Assembly (NCBI RefSeq): GCF_024584705.1
Contig: NZ_CP097384.1
Location: 6,364,986 to 6,428,985, forward strand
Source of the DNA: Blastopirellula sp. J2-11
Lineage (GTDB): Bacteria; Planctomycetota; Planctomycetia; Pirellulales; Pirellulaceae
Direction: 5' to 3'
DNA: 64,000 bases
Part shown: positions 8,618 through 17,225 of the stretch, in pieces
Position numbering within the stretch: position 1 is the stretch's first letter
Layout of the letters: each line of letters starts with the position of its first letter
Position numbers and translations under genes: made by a program
The notes under the pieces: generated by a model
What the model saw: only the letters and a program-made list of their open reading frames with translations
Told to the model about the DNA's origin: nothing
The model's database searches: none

Positions 8618-9904
8618 TCAACGATTGCTGCGAGTCTCCGCCTCGATTGGCGGTTCTAGCAAAAACAGCAGCGGGATCGCCGCCGCCGAGCGTAAAATCC
8701 AAGCCGTGAGGAAATAGGGAAAGTACGCTGCGACATCGCCGCGAATCGCTGCAGGGATCAAACTGTCGGCCAGCGCTCCATCGATCAAGACCGAAACGGC
8801 GTAAACCACGCCGGTCAGGCCAAAATAGACGCTGATGTTGGCCGGAGCCTGTTTGGGACCGGCGATCCGCAGCATCATCGCCGCCAGCGCCACGTTCGTG
8901 CCGACATAGGCGATCAGCGCCACATAGCTAGCAACATATCCCCATGCTCCTCCCAGATAAAGGAGCGGAGCCAGCGCCACGGTCAACTGGCACGCGATCA
9001 TCAGACCGCGGCAGCCAACGCGATCAACAATTCGCCCGCACCAGGGCGCGAGAAGCGGTTGCCCGAGACGCATGAGCGCCTGACTCCCCAACACCAGCGC
9101 GAGCGATAACCCCAGCGCCTTGTGGATGTAGCTCCAGCCAAGAGCGCTGGAGACCCCGTTGGCCGCCGAAAAGCAAACGCCGTAAATTAACAATCGACGT
9201 AGCGGCCGACTACGTAGCAGCGCTTCCCCCGCCGGCAAAGGTTTCCGATCTCCCAAGCGGGCCGGCATATCGATCATCCCCAGCAATGGGATCAGCGCGG
9301 CGCCCAGCAGCAGCGCACCGCCGGTCGCCAAGATCAGCAACAGCGGCAACCGCGGCGCAGCGACAAATTGCTGGCGATACCAAACATCGAGTGCGCTGAC
9401 CGCAACAAAGCCGACCAGGCGGCCGATGTTGAGCCAAAACTCGCGGCGCCCTGCGAAGCGTCCGTAGAAGCGCCCTGGAATGAGGAGCGAAAACCAACTC
9501 CAGAGACAGATCGTGCCGAGATATTCGCACAAGTGATAGAGACACCAGCAGAGGACCAGCGCCGTCAGGCTGAGCGTTTTGCTGGGAAGCACTCCGGGAT
9601 AAGCCGCCGTCGGCAATAACAGCAGCAACACGACCGATGCAAAATAGAAAAGCAAGCAAGGAAGCCGATGGCCGCGAAAGCTGGCCAGAATGCGCGGTCC
9701 AAACCAACGCAACACGCCGGCAAGTTGCGGCGCTGCGATGATCCAGGCGATCAGCGTACTGCTGGCGCCCAGCTCTTGCGCCAAATAGATGACCAGGGAC
9801 GTGCTGATGACGCCGTTACCAAACGCCCAGACGCCGGCGTTGGCGCTCGCGGCCGAGATCGCATGGCGGCGGTCAGCGGAGGTGATCGAGTCGGCGGCGA
9901 GCAT
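8618..9904 (-). CDS. MFS transporter
   Basis: This 428-residue polytopic protein has about twelve hydrophobic segments. It opens with a soluble stretch and then the GVWAFGNGVISTSLVIYLAQ helix. A long loop with GDRKPLPAGEALLRSRPLRR separates the two six-helix halves, and the conserved-type RxGxP loop between TM8 and TM9 reads MRLGQPLLAPWCGRIVDRVG. Substrate specificity cannot be read from sequence. It lies between the CCFG-motif protein upstream and the EboE-like gene downstream, all on the minus strand, so it may serve either group. Confidence 0.82.
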   Translation of the reverse strand: MLAADSITSADRRHAISAASANAGVWAFGNGVISTSLVIYLAQELGASSTLIAWIIAAPQLAGVLRWFGPRILASFRGHRLPCLLFYFASVVLLLLLPTAAYPGVLPSKTLSLTALVLCWCLYHLCEYLGTICLWSWFSLLIPGRFYGRFAGRREFWLNIGRLVGFVAVSALDVWYRQQFVAAPRLPLLLILATGGALLLGAALIPLLGMIDMPARLGDRKPLPAGEALLRSRPLRRLLIYGVCFSAANGVSSALGWSYIHKALGLSLALVLGSQALMRLGQPLLAPWCGRIVDRVGCRGLMIACQLTVALAPLLYLGGAWGYVASYVALIAYVGTNVALAAMMLRIAGPKQAPANISVYFGLTGVVYAVSVLIDGALADSLIPAAIRGDVAAYFPYFLTAWILRSAAAIPLLFLLEPPIEAETRSNR

Positions 9905-9939
9905 GCGGTCGTTTCACCGGGCGCTATTCACAGCAGGGC

Positions 9940-9992
9940 AGGCCGTGCCTGCCGAATCAACGGATGGAGAATCAATTCGGCAGGCACGGCCT
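9940..9992. repeat. perfect 18-bp inverted repeat
   Basis: AGGCCGTGCCTGCCGAAT (9940-9957) is exactly complementary in reverse to 9975-9992, with a 17-base loop. It fills most of the 97-base gap between the MFS gene and the upstream CCFG-motif gene. It may end or attenuate the upstream transcript. It may also be a dispersed palindromic element. Confidence 0.7.
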
Positions 9993-10001
9993 ATCCTACT
10001 T

Positions 10002-10715
10002 CTACTTCGCCGATTCTCCGTCCATGCGATAGATCGCCAAATGCTTGCCGTCGCCCCCTTTGTATTCCTTCACCTCGAAGACGCCTTCGACGGTAATCGG
10101 ACGAACGGTAAAGTCGACGCCGGCGCCTGTCATCTCGACTAATACGCAGTCGTAAAGCGCCGCGCCTGGGCCAAAACAGCATTCCATGTTGTCGCGCACC
10201 AGCACAAACTGCTTAATGCCGCGCGATTCAAAACTAGGCAAGATATAGCCGCGAATCCGAATCTTCTGGTTTCCTAGTTCTTCGATCCGCTCGGGCAACA
10301 TCGACCGCGTGAAGGGCTCTCCCTTTTCCATCTCAAAGGCGATGTCGTCAAACGTCAGGTCTTGCACGCCTGGCTTGCGCGGCAAGGTTTTGTCAGGAGC
10401 CAGCGCTTTGGTCGGTGCGGTCGAAGCGGTGGCCGTCGGCGTCGTTTTCTCGTCGTCTGGTTGGGCCGGCATTGCGTCGCTCGTCTCTTCCGGTTTCGTC
10501 GTCTCGACTTGCGGAACGTCGCTCTTCGGTTCGACTGCCGGCGTTGTCGGTTCGATCGCTTCGGCTGGCGTTGTCTCGGGTGACAGAACGCCGTCGAGAC
10601 CGGTCATATTGGACGAGTAGGGAGTCCCCTCAGGCGTCGCCGGAGCACAGGCGGCGTAGAACAAAAGAATCGCGAAGGCTGAAAATATCGCGACGGCTGA
10701 GCAGCGGATCCACAT
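10002..10715 (-). CDS. exported DUF3299-like protein with CCFG motif
   Basis: This 237-residue protein has a hydrophobic export signal (residues 5-25) ending in FYAAC, a possible but non-classical lipobox. A long Pro/Thr/Glu/Ala-rich linker runs from about 35 to 105. The C-terminal domain contains IRIRGYILPSF, FVLVRDNMECCFGPGA and VEGVFEV, a pattern shared with the next gene upstream and with DUF3299 proteins associated with zinc-responsive ABC transporters. The vicinal cysteines suggest metal or redox chemistry outside the membrane. It is probably the fifth gene of an operon starting at the ATPase near 15255. Confidence 0.65.
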   Translation of the reverse strand: MWIRCSAVAIFSAFAILLFYAACAPATPEGTPYSSNMTGLDGVLSPETTPAEAIEPTTPAVEPKSDVPQVETTKPEETSDAMPAQPDDEKTTPTATASTAPTKALAPDKTLPRKPGVQDLTFDDIAFEMEKGEPFTRSMLPERIEELGNQKIRIRGYILPSFESRGIKQFVLVRDNMECCFGPGAALYDCVLVEMTGAGVDFTVRPITVEGVFEVKEYKGGDGKHLAIYRMDGESAK

Positions 10716-10758
10716 AGGCGAGCTTGGGGGGGAAAGAGTCGCGGCAATCGTGAAGCGT

Positions 10759-10785
10759 TTACTTCACGTAGTCGGCGTCGATTTC
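10759..10785 (-). pseudogene. duplicated 3' gene tail, synonymous-only differences
   Basis: Directly after and overlapping the stop of the 226-residue protein, a second reading frame encodes the same last eight residues (EIDADYVK) followed by TAA. Five of the eight codons differ between the two copies, and every difference is a third-base synonymous change. The second copy therefore looks like the end of a homologous gene that had evolved under protein-level selection before being joined here by recombination. Confidence 0.7.
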
Positions 10786-11464
10786 ACTTGACGTAATCGG
10801 CATCAATCTCATAGTAGACCCCGGTCAGGTCTTTCATCTGGTGCAAATGCTTGTTGATCGTCAGCGTACCCCCAATCTTACGCCGATTGTAAGACCAATT
10901 GACTCGCAGCGGATCACGCAGACGAACTTCGATCATATCGGTCAGCTTGGGCTGGCCGCCGAAACAGCAAGTATCAAAGTCCGGCACCAACACAAAGCGG
11001 TTCAGACCTTCTTTTTGATCATGCGGATAGACGTAGCCGTTGATCAGCACGCGCTTGCCGTCAAACTTCCACGCTTTTTCAGGAACGACCGCGGTATTGC
11101 CCAGATCCGGCTGCAGCGAGCCAAAGGCCATAACTTCGTATCCCTCGGGGATGTTCACGTACTCTTCGTAGTAATAGCGGCTTGGGCTCAGCACCAGCGC
11201 CAGCGCGCTGAGCGCCGTTCCGGCGATCGCGACATTACGACCGGTCACCAGATCACGATTTCGGTCGACGGTTCGAATGGTGAACAAGCCGAAGCCAACG
11301 CCGACAACCGCCAACGGCAATAACGAGACGGAAAAAATCGACAACAAGCTCAAAATGCCGACTATCAGCGCGCCAACCGCCAATCCGCTCAGCGATCGAT
11401 AACGATCGTAATCGGGCTGTCCGTCAGGAGTTTGAGCTGAGGGTGAATCCAATGTCGCAGTCAT
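10784..11464 (-). CDS. membrane-anchored DUF3299-like protein with CCFG motif
   Basis: This 226-residue protein has two N-terminal hydrophobic segments (about 28-62 and 78-93), resembling a DUF4190-like hairpin. It continues into a soluble domain with ALVLSPSRYYYEEYV, VLINGYVYPHD, FVLVPDFDTCCFGGQPK and a C-terminal VYYEIDADYVK. The CCFG core parallels that of the next downstream gene, so the pair are related paralogues, one tail-anchored at its N-terminus and one exported. Ninety-four bases with a small hairpin separate it from the CPFC protein upstream. It probably acts with the ABC transporter encoded by the first two genes of the cluster. Confidence 0.65.
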   Translation of the reverse strand: MTATLDSPSAQTPDGQPDYDRYRSLSGLAVGALIVGILSLLSIFSVSLLPLAVVGVGFGLFTIRTVDRNRDLVTGRNVAIAGTALSALALVLSPSRYYYEEYVNIPEGYEVMAFGSLQPDLGNTAVVPEKAWKFDGKRVLINGYVYPHDQKEGLNRFVLVPDFDTCCFGGQPKLTDMIEVRLRDPLRVNWSYNRRKIGGTLTINKHLHQMKDLTGVYYEIDADYVK

Positions 11465-11515
11465 GAGTCGTTCAGGATAAGTTCGAAAAGTCGTAGGCTT
11501 CGTGCGTCTAGTCAG

Positions 11516-11537
11516 GAATCGCCTTCGCTGGCGATTC
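11516..11537. terminator. 8-bp stem-loop in operon gap
   Basis: GAATCGCC and GGCGATTC flank a six-base TTCGCT loop. There is no T-run on either side. The hairpin could be a processing or pausing site between the CPFC protein and the membrane-anchored CCFG protein. Confidence 0.35.
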
Positions 11538-11558
11538 GCTACTGATTTGATGATTGCG

Positions 11559-13112
11559 TTACGCGCTGGGCGCTTGATAAGGACTTCGCAAGATCAGCCA
11601 CATCCCCAAGGCCAGTAGCAAACCGACAACCAGCGGCGTCGCCACCAGAACCAGTCGATTTGCCGACGGGGCTTCCGCCGCTTGCGGATTTTGAATCGCG
11701 TCGGCCAACAAACGATCGCCGCGAGTCGCAAAACGTTCTGCAGACGTTGCCTCGGCGGCCGGCTCGGTCGTCGGCTCTTTCGCTTGGTCGGTCGCAATGA
11801 CCGGTGGTTCGGTGACGTCGACGGCCGCTGCTTTGTCTTCGTTCAGCGGAGCTTCCTCGATGTCGTCGGATTCCGTGTCCGCCGTCAGCTCCTGCGTGGT
11901 CTCGGCCGAGACCAGCTGCACGCCTACTTTTTGGTCCGCCATTGCGATCGCCTGCTCGGCGTCGCGCGACGGAGTGACTCCCGAGTTGCGGAACGGGAAG
12001 AAGGTTTGCGCCCGCTTCATCGCTTCGGGATCCACTTTTTCCAGTTCGGCCAGCGCTTCTTTGGCTTCCGGCTTCGGGCAGGCCATCAAGTAACGAATCA
12101 CCGGCACACGCACCCAGCTCGAATCATCATTCGCTTCTTTGAACAGCTTCGACAGTCGATCGATCACCGACCAGTCTTCCCAGCGAGCGAGGTCGACAAT
12201 CACCAAGTCGGCCAGCGACGGGCGATCGAGCATCAAATGCAACCCTTGCAGCAGACGTTCACGCGGAATGATGTCGGTCTCGGTTCCATGAAAGCGAATC
12301 GCCATGATCGCGGCGTAGGTGTCGGCGTATTCCGCTTCTTTGTCTTCCAGAAACAACTTCTCGATCAACGGCATGCCGTCGGCGCCGCCGAGAGTCAAAT
12401 AGCAACCGATCAGCGCGTCGAGACCCGCCTTCTGTTTGCGATCATCGCTTTTCAGCATCGTTTCTAAAAAGGGCAAATCGGCTTTGCTGCCGCAGACGCC
12501 CAGCATGGTGAAGTACAGCCGGCGATGATTCGCCTGCAGATCGTCTTTCTTCAGCCACTCGATCAGTTGATCGTGATTCATTTCGGGCTTCAGCGAGTGC
12601 AACCAATCGTAGGGCGCTTTGGCGAACTCGTCGTAGGCGTCGCGCGCCGCCATGTCGTCTTTCCCTTCCAGATACTTCTGGAAGTAGATCAGGCGGTGAT
12701 AGTCGTCTTTCGGCTGCTTGATCGAGCCGAGGATATAGTCGACGGTCGAATCTTCGAGCAGCGTCGGCGTCGACCACATCAGATTGGTCGGGTCCGAGCC
12801 CATGATCAAAAACTTGCGTCCTTCACGTCCTTCGCCGTAATAGAGCGTTTCGACACTCTTGGCGTCGTTGAGATGCTCTTTCCCTTTGATCACCTGCGTG
12901 ATGATGAAGTTCGCTTTGACGCCGCCGATGCTCGGATCGGGGGTCGTCGCCGGAACCTTTTCGAGCTTGGCGATCAGCGCCACGTCCATCGACTCGATTT
13001 CTTCCGAGAACGTTTGCGAGACGGCCGCACAAAACGGACAGGCCAGCGCCGTGGACAGCGGAGCCGTGGCCAACACTGTCAAAATTAAAAGCCAGGTCAG
13101 AACAGAGCGCAT
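11559..13112 (-). CDS. exported CPFC-motif protein with HEAT-like middle and C-terminal anchor
   Basis: This 517-residue protein has a signal peptide (MRSVLTWLLILTVLATAPLS) followed at once by ACPFCAAV, a thioredoxin-like or metal-binding CxxC at the mature N-terminus. An OB-like region to about residue 130 contains ANFIITQVIKGK. Helical repeats with Ala/Leu spacing fill about 150-370 and suggest HEAT-type packing. An acidic Thr/Glu linker and a final membrane helix (about 490-510, LVLVATPLVVGLLLALG) tether it to the membrane. It lies 29 bases downstream of the permease, so it is likely an accessory subunit facing the periplasm. No named family was recognised for the whole protein. Confidence 0.62.
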   Translation of the reverse strand: MRSVLTWLLILTVLATAPLSTALACPFCAAVSQTFSEEIESMDVALIAKLEKVPATTPDPSIGGVKANFIITQVIKGKEHLNDAKSVETLYYGEGREGRKFLIMGSDPTNLMWSTPTLLEDSTVDYILGSIKQPKDDYHRLIYFQKYLEGKDDMAARDAYDEFAKAPYDWLHSLKPEMNHDQLIEWLKKDDLQANHRRLYFTMLGVCGSKADLPFLETMLKSDDRKQKAGLDALIGCYLTLGGADGMPLIEKLFLEDKEAEYADTYAAIMAIRFHGTETDIIPRERLLQGLHLMLDRPSLADLVIVDLARWEDWSVIDRLSKLFKEANDDSSWVRVPVIRYLMACPKPEAKEALAELEKVDPEAMKRAQTFFPFRNSGVTPSRDAEQAIAMADQKVGVQLVSAETTQELTADTESDDIEEAPLNEDKAAAVDVTEPPVIATDQAKEPTTEPAAEATSAERFATRGDRLLADAIQNPQAAEAPSANRLVLVATPLVVGLLLALGMWLILRSPYQAPSA

Positions 13113-13141
13113 CGACTTCTCGCAGGCAGGGAAGGGAAGGA

Positions 13142-14584
13142 TCAGTCGCCGAGCGACTCGGCCACATCGGTCTTATAAGCAGTATACGCCGGTATGAAAC
13201 CAACCAGCACCGCCAACAGGATCAAGCCGGGAACGATCAGCAGCTCCAGGCTGAGCATCTCCCGCAGGTAGGAAGGCAACGCATTTATTATGGCGGGTCC
13301 CATCCACAATTCAAACGTCATCGGTAAAGGGGCCAAGTCGAAAAAGCCGATCGAGACGCCGGTTTTCGCTTCAATCATCGGACTGGCCGAGGCCATCATC
13401 GCGTGCCCGGCGATCCAGCCGATCAGGCCGCCACCGACCGACAAAATAACGGATTCCAGCAAAATAACCATCATCACCGTGCCGCGACTGGCGCCCAACG
13501 CACGCATCACCGCAATTTCATGTTTGCGGTCGTTCATTGAGTTGTAAATGCTTACCAGGATTGAGATTCCGGAGACAATGCAGATCATCACCGTGATGAC
13601 TAGCAGCAGCGTCTGGATCGGTGAGACGATCAATTCAAACAGATTCGAGATTTCTAAGACCGGCAGCACCACTTGGGCGACATTTCCCTCGTTGACGGCG
13701 TTGCGGATGAAAATTGGCGAAAATGGGTCATTGGTCCGAATCAGCACCGCGGTCACTTCGCGCTGGTCAATCGGCAGCGGAGAACGACGCAGGGAGGCCT
13801 CTTTTTTGGTTTCTGGCGAAGAATCTGGCGCCTCGTCGTCGACCGGCTTGGCGTGCCCCTCCATCAAATAGAAGCCTTCCATGTTGATGAAGACCCCCCG
13901 ATCATTCGGCGTGCCGGAGGGTTCCAGGATGCCGACCACGATGAACGGAGACTCGTCGTGGGCGTGTCCTTCGTCCGAGCCGTGCGCCGCAGCGATCTTG
14001 TCCCCCAGCTTCAGACCGGTTTCGCGGGCGACGATCGAGCCGACGACGGCTTCGTAATAGCCATGCTCCTGGTCCCAAGTTTTGAAGTTGCGTCCCTGGG
14101 CGAAGCGATAACGGGGCTCTTCGGCGTTGTATTGATCGCGGAACAGCTCGAAAAACTTGGGGAGCGTTCCGATCACGCGAAAGCGTTTGAAGTAGTCGCC
14201 CAGACAGACCGGAATCGCGAAGTCGGTATTGCCTGCGTACTTGCCATCCTTTAGTTCGCTGAGCGTACTCTCAGGCATCAGCTCCAGCTCTTTTTTCTGC
14301 TGGTCGGCGGAAAGGAACTCTTGGTAGAACGTGTAAGGAATGTTCTCGACCGGCTCACTCAAGTAGTAAGTCGTATTCAGGACCAGCTGCAGCTTGCCCC
14401 CTTTCGCTCCGGCGATCAAACCATATCCCAGGTTCGAATTGCCCATGAACGAATCGGAGACCATGCCGTAAGTCAGCAAGACCGCGGTCACCAAAGCGAC
14501 CCCCATCGCCATCGACAAGGCCGTCAAACTGGATGCGAGCGCCCGTTGGGTGACGCTGCGCCATGCAATCGCCCACCGCGTCAT
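13142..14584 (-). CDS. FtsX/MacB-like ABC transporter permease with His/Asp-rich loop
   Basis: The 480-residue permease has one N-terminal membrane helix (about 12-40), a large periplasmic domain, and three C-terminal helices (about 325-350, 375-400, 450-472). The conserved EIAVMRALGAS motif of FtsX-type permeases is present near 363. The periplasmic domain holds AAHGSDEGHAHDESPF, a His/Asp/Glu-rich loop typical of the metal-linked branch of this family, followed by VVGILEPSGTPNDRGVFI. The start overlaps the ATPase stop by four bases, indicating translational coupling. By analogy to the zinc-responsive ABC/DUF3299 operon the substrate may be metal-related. That is inference. Confidence 0.85.
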   Translation of the reverse strand: MTRWAIAWRSVTQRALASSLTALSMAMGVALVTAVLLTYGMVSDSFMGNSNLGYGLIAGAKGGKLQLVLNTTYYLSEPVENIPYTFYQEFLSADQQKKELELMPESTLSELKDGKYAGNTDFAIPVCLGDYFKRFRVIGTLPKFFELFRDQYNAEEPRYRFAQGRNFKTWDQEHGYYEAVVGSIVARETGLKLGDKIAAAHGSDEGHAHDESPFIVVGILEPSGTPNDRGVFINMEGFYLMEGHAKPVDDEAPDSSPETKKEASLRRSPLPIDQREVTAVLIRTNDPFSPIFIRNAVNEGNVAQVVLPVLEISNLFELIVSPIQTLLLVITVMICIVSGISILVSIYNSMNDRKHEIAVMRALGASRGTVMMVILLESVILSVGGGLIGWIAGHAMMASASPMIEAKTGVSIGFFDLAPLPMTFELWMGPAIINALPSYLREMLSLELLIVPGLILLAVLVGFIPAYTAYKTDVAESLGD

Positions 14585-15255
14585 GACGTCACCTTGCTCA
14601 TTTGATTGATCTCGTCCAAACGTTCGACCCGGTCAAACTGACCGGCTACTTCCAGCGAGTGCGTCACCATCATCAAAGCGATCTTTTCTTCGTTGCAGGT
14701 TTGGCGAATCAAATCGATGATTGATTGCTGATTGCCCGGATCGACGTTGGCGGTCGGTTCGTCCGCCAACAACAGGCGCGGTCGATTCGCCAAGGCGCGT
14801 GCGACGGCGACGCGTTGCTGTTCGCCCACCGACATCGTCTTCGGCTTGTGACTCATGCGTTCCGCCAGCCCGACGCGTTCCAGCAGCTGAATCGCACGGC
14901 CGCGATCGGTTCCGCGGCCCGAGAAGGCCATCCCCAGCAAAACGTTCTCCAGCGCCGTAAAAGCCGGCAACAAGTTAAACGTTTGAAAGACATAGCCAAT
15001 CTTCTCGGCTCGCAAACGATCCCGGCCTTGCTCAGACAAGCGGCGGAGATCGATGCCGTCGATCTGCACGCTGCCAGAGTCGGCATGGCTGATCCCCGAG
15101 ATGACATGCAGCAGGGTCGTTTTTCCGCACCCGCTGCGCCCGATCAGGATCATCTGCTCGGCGTCAGATAGCTCAAATCGGGGGATATCGAGGATGGGAA
15201 GCGGTTGGCCGTTGGGCTCAATGTACGACTTTTTGACGTTTTCCAGCAGCAGCAT
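14581..15255 (-). CDS. LolD/MacB-like ABC transporter ATP-binding protein
   Basis: The 224-residue ATPase carries Walker A GRSGCGKT (39-46), a Q-loop at YVFQTFNLLPAFT, Walker B LLLADEPT and an H-loop MMVTHS. The signature is MSVGEQQRVA in place of the usual LSGGQ, a mild deviation. Length and TALENV/AFT segments fit the LolD/MacB/YbbA class that pairs with FtsX-like permeases. It is the first gene of the minus-strand cluster, with a perfect 12-bp palindrome 13 bases before its start codon. Confidence 0.9.
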   Translation of the reverse strand: MLLLENVKKSYIEPNGQPLPILDIPRFELSDAEQMILIGRSGCGKTTLLHVISGISHADSGSVQIDGIDLRRLSEQGRDRLRAEKIGYVFQTFNLLPAFTALENVLLGMAFSGRGTDRGRAIQLLERVGLAERMSHKPKTMSVGEQQRVAVARALANRPRLLLADEPTANVDPGNQQSIIDLIRQTCNEEKIALMMVTHSLEVAGQFDRVERLDEINQMSKVTS

Positions 15256-15267
15256 GTTGCTTGTCTG

Positions 15268-15279
15268 TCTAACGTTAGA
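15268..15279. promoter_or_regulatory. 12-bp perfect palindrome upstream of ABC operon
   Basis: TCTAACGTTAGA lies 13-24 bases before the ATPase start on the minus strand. Its symmetry and position fit an operator for a dimeric repressor, but no regulator gene or second copy was identified. Confidence 0.35.
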
Positions 15280-15519
15280 GCAATGAAAGGGGAATGGTCA
15301 GCCGCCCCGCAAGAGCAATTCCGACCGAACCGGGAAACCGTTTATTGAAGTTCAGTCAGCCCCGATCGTCCAGGGCTGCGAGCCTACTTTTTGCAAATCG
15401 TTTGTAGAAACTTCATTACGGGATCGCTAGCAAAAAGGTTCGCAACGGTTGTAACAACACGTTAAACTCGCTCTTTCCTCCCAACTTTCCCCTTCGCAAA
15501 TCCCCGCCGGACTCTTCTC

Positions 15520-16635
15520 ATGCAACGCCATGTATTGCCGCTCTTCTTGCTGTTAGCCGCTTCGATCGCCCACGCAGAACCAAGCAAGACGCCTGAGACC
15601 GACATGCTCACGTCGCAACCGGGAGTCGTTTCGGTAGAGTATCTCACCGACGGCGCTCCGCATGACAGTTGCCATGCTTCGACGATCGCCCAAACTCCGG
15701 CTGGGTTTGTCGCCGCCTGGTTTGGCGGCACGCGAGAAGGCGCCAAGGATGTCGGCATTTATTTCAATCGCCAAGTAGACGGCAAGTGGATCACGCCGAT
15801 CGAAGTCGCCAATGGGGTGCAGTACGTTTCGTCCGCGGGCAAAGAGCATCGCCATCCTTGCTGGAACCCAGTGCTGCATCAAGCGCAAGACGGCACGCTG
15901 ATGCTGTTCTACAAGTGCGGGCCTACTCCCAGCACCTGGTGGGGCATGTTGATGACGTCCAACGATAACGGCGCTACCTGGAGCGAGCCCCAGCGGTTGC
16001 CGGAAGGAATCGATGGGCCCGTCAAAAACAAAGCAATCGAGCATGACGGGCGCTTGGTCTGTCCCTCAAGCAGCGAAAACGTCGGCTGGCGCTTGCACTT
16101 GGAAATGACGTCCGATCAAGGGCGCACGTGGACACGCGTCGGCCCGCTGAATGATGGAACCAAGATCGGCGCGATTCAGCCGAGCGTGCTGATCTATCCC
16201 AACGGCCGCTGGCAGATTTTGGCGCGCGATCGTAACAATAACGGCAACGTCTGGTCGACCTGGAGCGATGACCAGGGAATCACCTGGACGCCGCTCGTTT
16301 CGTCCGGCTTGCCGAATCCGAACAGCGGAACCGACGCCGTGATGCTGGCCGATGGTCGAGCGCTACTGGTCTACAACCACACCCAGCGCAGCGGACCTTT
16401 CCCCAACGGGCGCAATATGCTCAACGTCGCGGTCAGCCAAGATGGGCAAACATGGGACGCGGCGCTCGTGCTTGAAAAGAGCGCCGGCGAGTTTTCGTAT
16501 CCGGCGGTCATTCAAACGCCGGACGGTCTGGTCCACATCACCTACACCTGGCGGCGAAAAAAGATTCGCCATGTCACGCTCGATCCGACCAAACTGCAAA
16601 CCAAGCCGATCGTCGATGGCGCTTGGCCGCTGTAG
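15520..16635 (+). CDS. secreted sialidase-like (BNR repeat) protein
   Basis: This 371-residue protein has a signal peptide (MQRHVLPLFLLLAASIAHA, cleaved near 19) and at least four Asp-box repeats: NDNGATWSEP, SDQGRTWTRV, DDQGITWTPL and QDGQTWDAAL. These mark a six-bladed beta-propeller of the sialidase/neuraminidase type. An early GGTREGAKD segment could supply one of the arginines that bind carboxylate. Planctomycetes carry many such proteins, often acting on sulfated or sialylated marine polysaccharides. The precise sugar is unknown. It is convergent with the lipoprotein gene, with only seven bases between stops. Confidence 0.82.
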   Translation: MQRHVLPLFLLLAASIAHAEPSKTPETDMLTSQPGVVSVEYLTDGAPHDSCHASTIAQTPAGFVAAWFGGTREGAKDVGIYFNRQVDGKWITPIEVANGVQYVSSAGKEHRHPCWNPVLHQAQDGTLMLFYKCGPTPSTWWGMLMTSNDNGATWSEPQRLPEGIDGPVKNKAIEHDGRLVCPSSSENVGWRLHLEMTSDQGRTWTRVGPLNDGTKIGAIQPSVLIYPNGRWQILARDRNNNGNVWSTWSDDQGITWTPLVSSGLPNPNSGTDAVMLADGRALLVYNHTQRSGPFPNGRNMLNVAVSQDGQTWDAALVLEKSAGEFSYPAVIQTPDGLVHITYTWRRKKIRHVTLDPTKLQTKPIVDGAWPL

Positions 16636-16642
16636 CCAACGT

Positions 16643-17110
16643 TCATTTTGACTGTAGTTCGAGCGGAATCGTGTTTTTCCCGGCTTCCACCGTCGCGGTG
16701 AGCCCCGAATCGCGGGGATTATCGTACTTTTTCGGCACGATATAGGTCTTTTTGGCGACCACCTGGCGAGAACTACTCGCCGGAGTTGGTCCGGTGACCG
16801 CTTTTCGTACGGCGATCTGGTATTCGCCGGGGAGCGTGCCGCCGGCGAATTCCGCCTCTTTTCCTTCGCCAGGCGCTAGGACGGTCAAATGATACAGCCC
16901 GCTCGAATCGGTATATCCGTTGGCGGTAGCCCCTTGGTCTTCAATCACCGGAACAAACTCGACGGTCGCGCCTTCAACGGGAACTCCATCGAGCGTCACA
17001 ACTCCTTCTACATACTCGGTTTGAAGTACGTTTGCATTACCGGTGCATCCCATCAACGCGGCGATAACCGCCAAGCTGATGCTTTGGTAAAACCTGGGAA
17101 TCGCAGCCAT
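16643..17110 (-). CDS. carboxypeptidase-regulatory-like lipoprotein
   Basis: The 155-residue product has a lipoprotein signal with ALMGC lipobox near residue 22. A beta-sandwich core follows: VEGVVTLDGVPVEGATVEFVP, SGLYHLTV, and GEYQIAVRKAV. The family is the small transthyretin/carboxypeptidase regulatory-like proteins that in planctomycetes usually sit beside DUF1559 genes, exactly as here. The ATG ending at 17110 has a GGAG nine bases upstream; a GTG fifteen bases earlier is the alternative. It is likely anchored in the membrane facing the periplasm or surface. Confidence 0.78.
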   Translation of the reverse strand: MAAIPRFYQSISLAVIAALMGCTGNANVLQTEYVEGVVTLDGVPVEGATVEFVPVIEDQGATANGYTDSSGLYHLTVLAPGEGKEAEFAGGTLPGEYQIAVRKAVTGPTPASSSRQVVAKKTYIVPKKYDNPRDSGLTATVEAGKNTIPLELQSK

Positions 17111-17225
17111 TGCGTCAAACTCCACCTAAAACATTCGTAACAGATAAAACCGGTTTCGCCTCGACTTCCCTAGCGATGTCGAGGCGTTGCATGGATCTTC
17201 GTCCACCGCAGTCGCGGCAGCAGAA

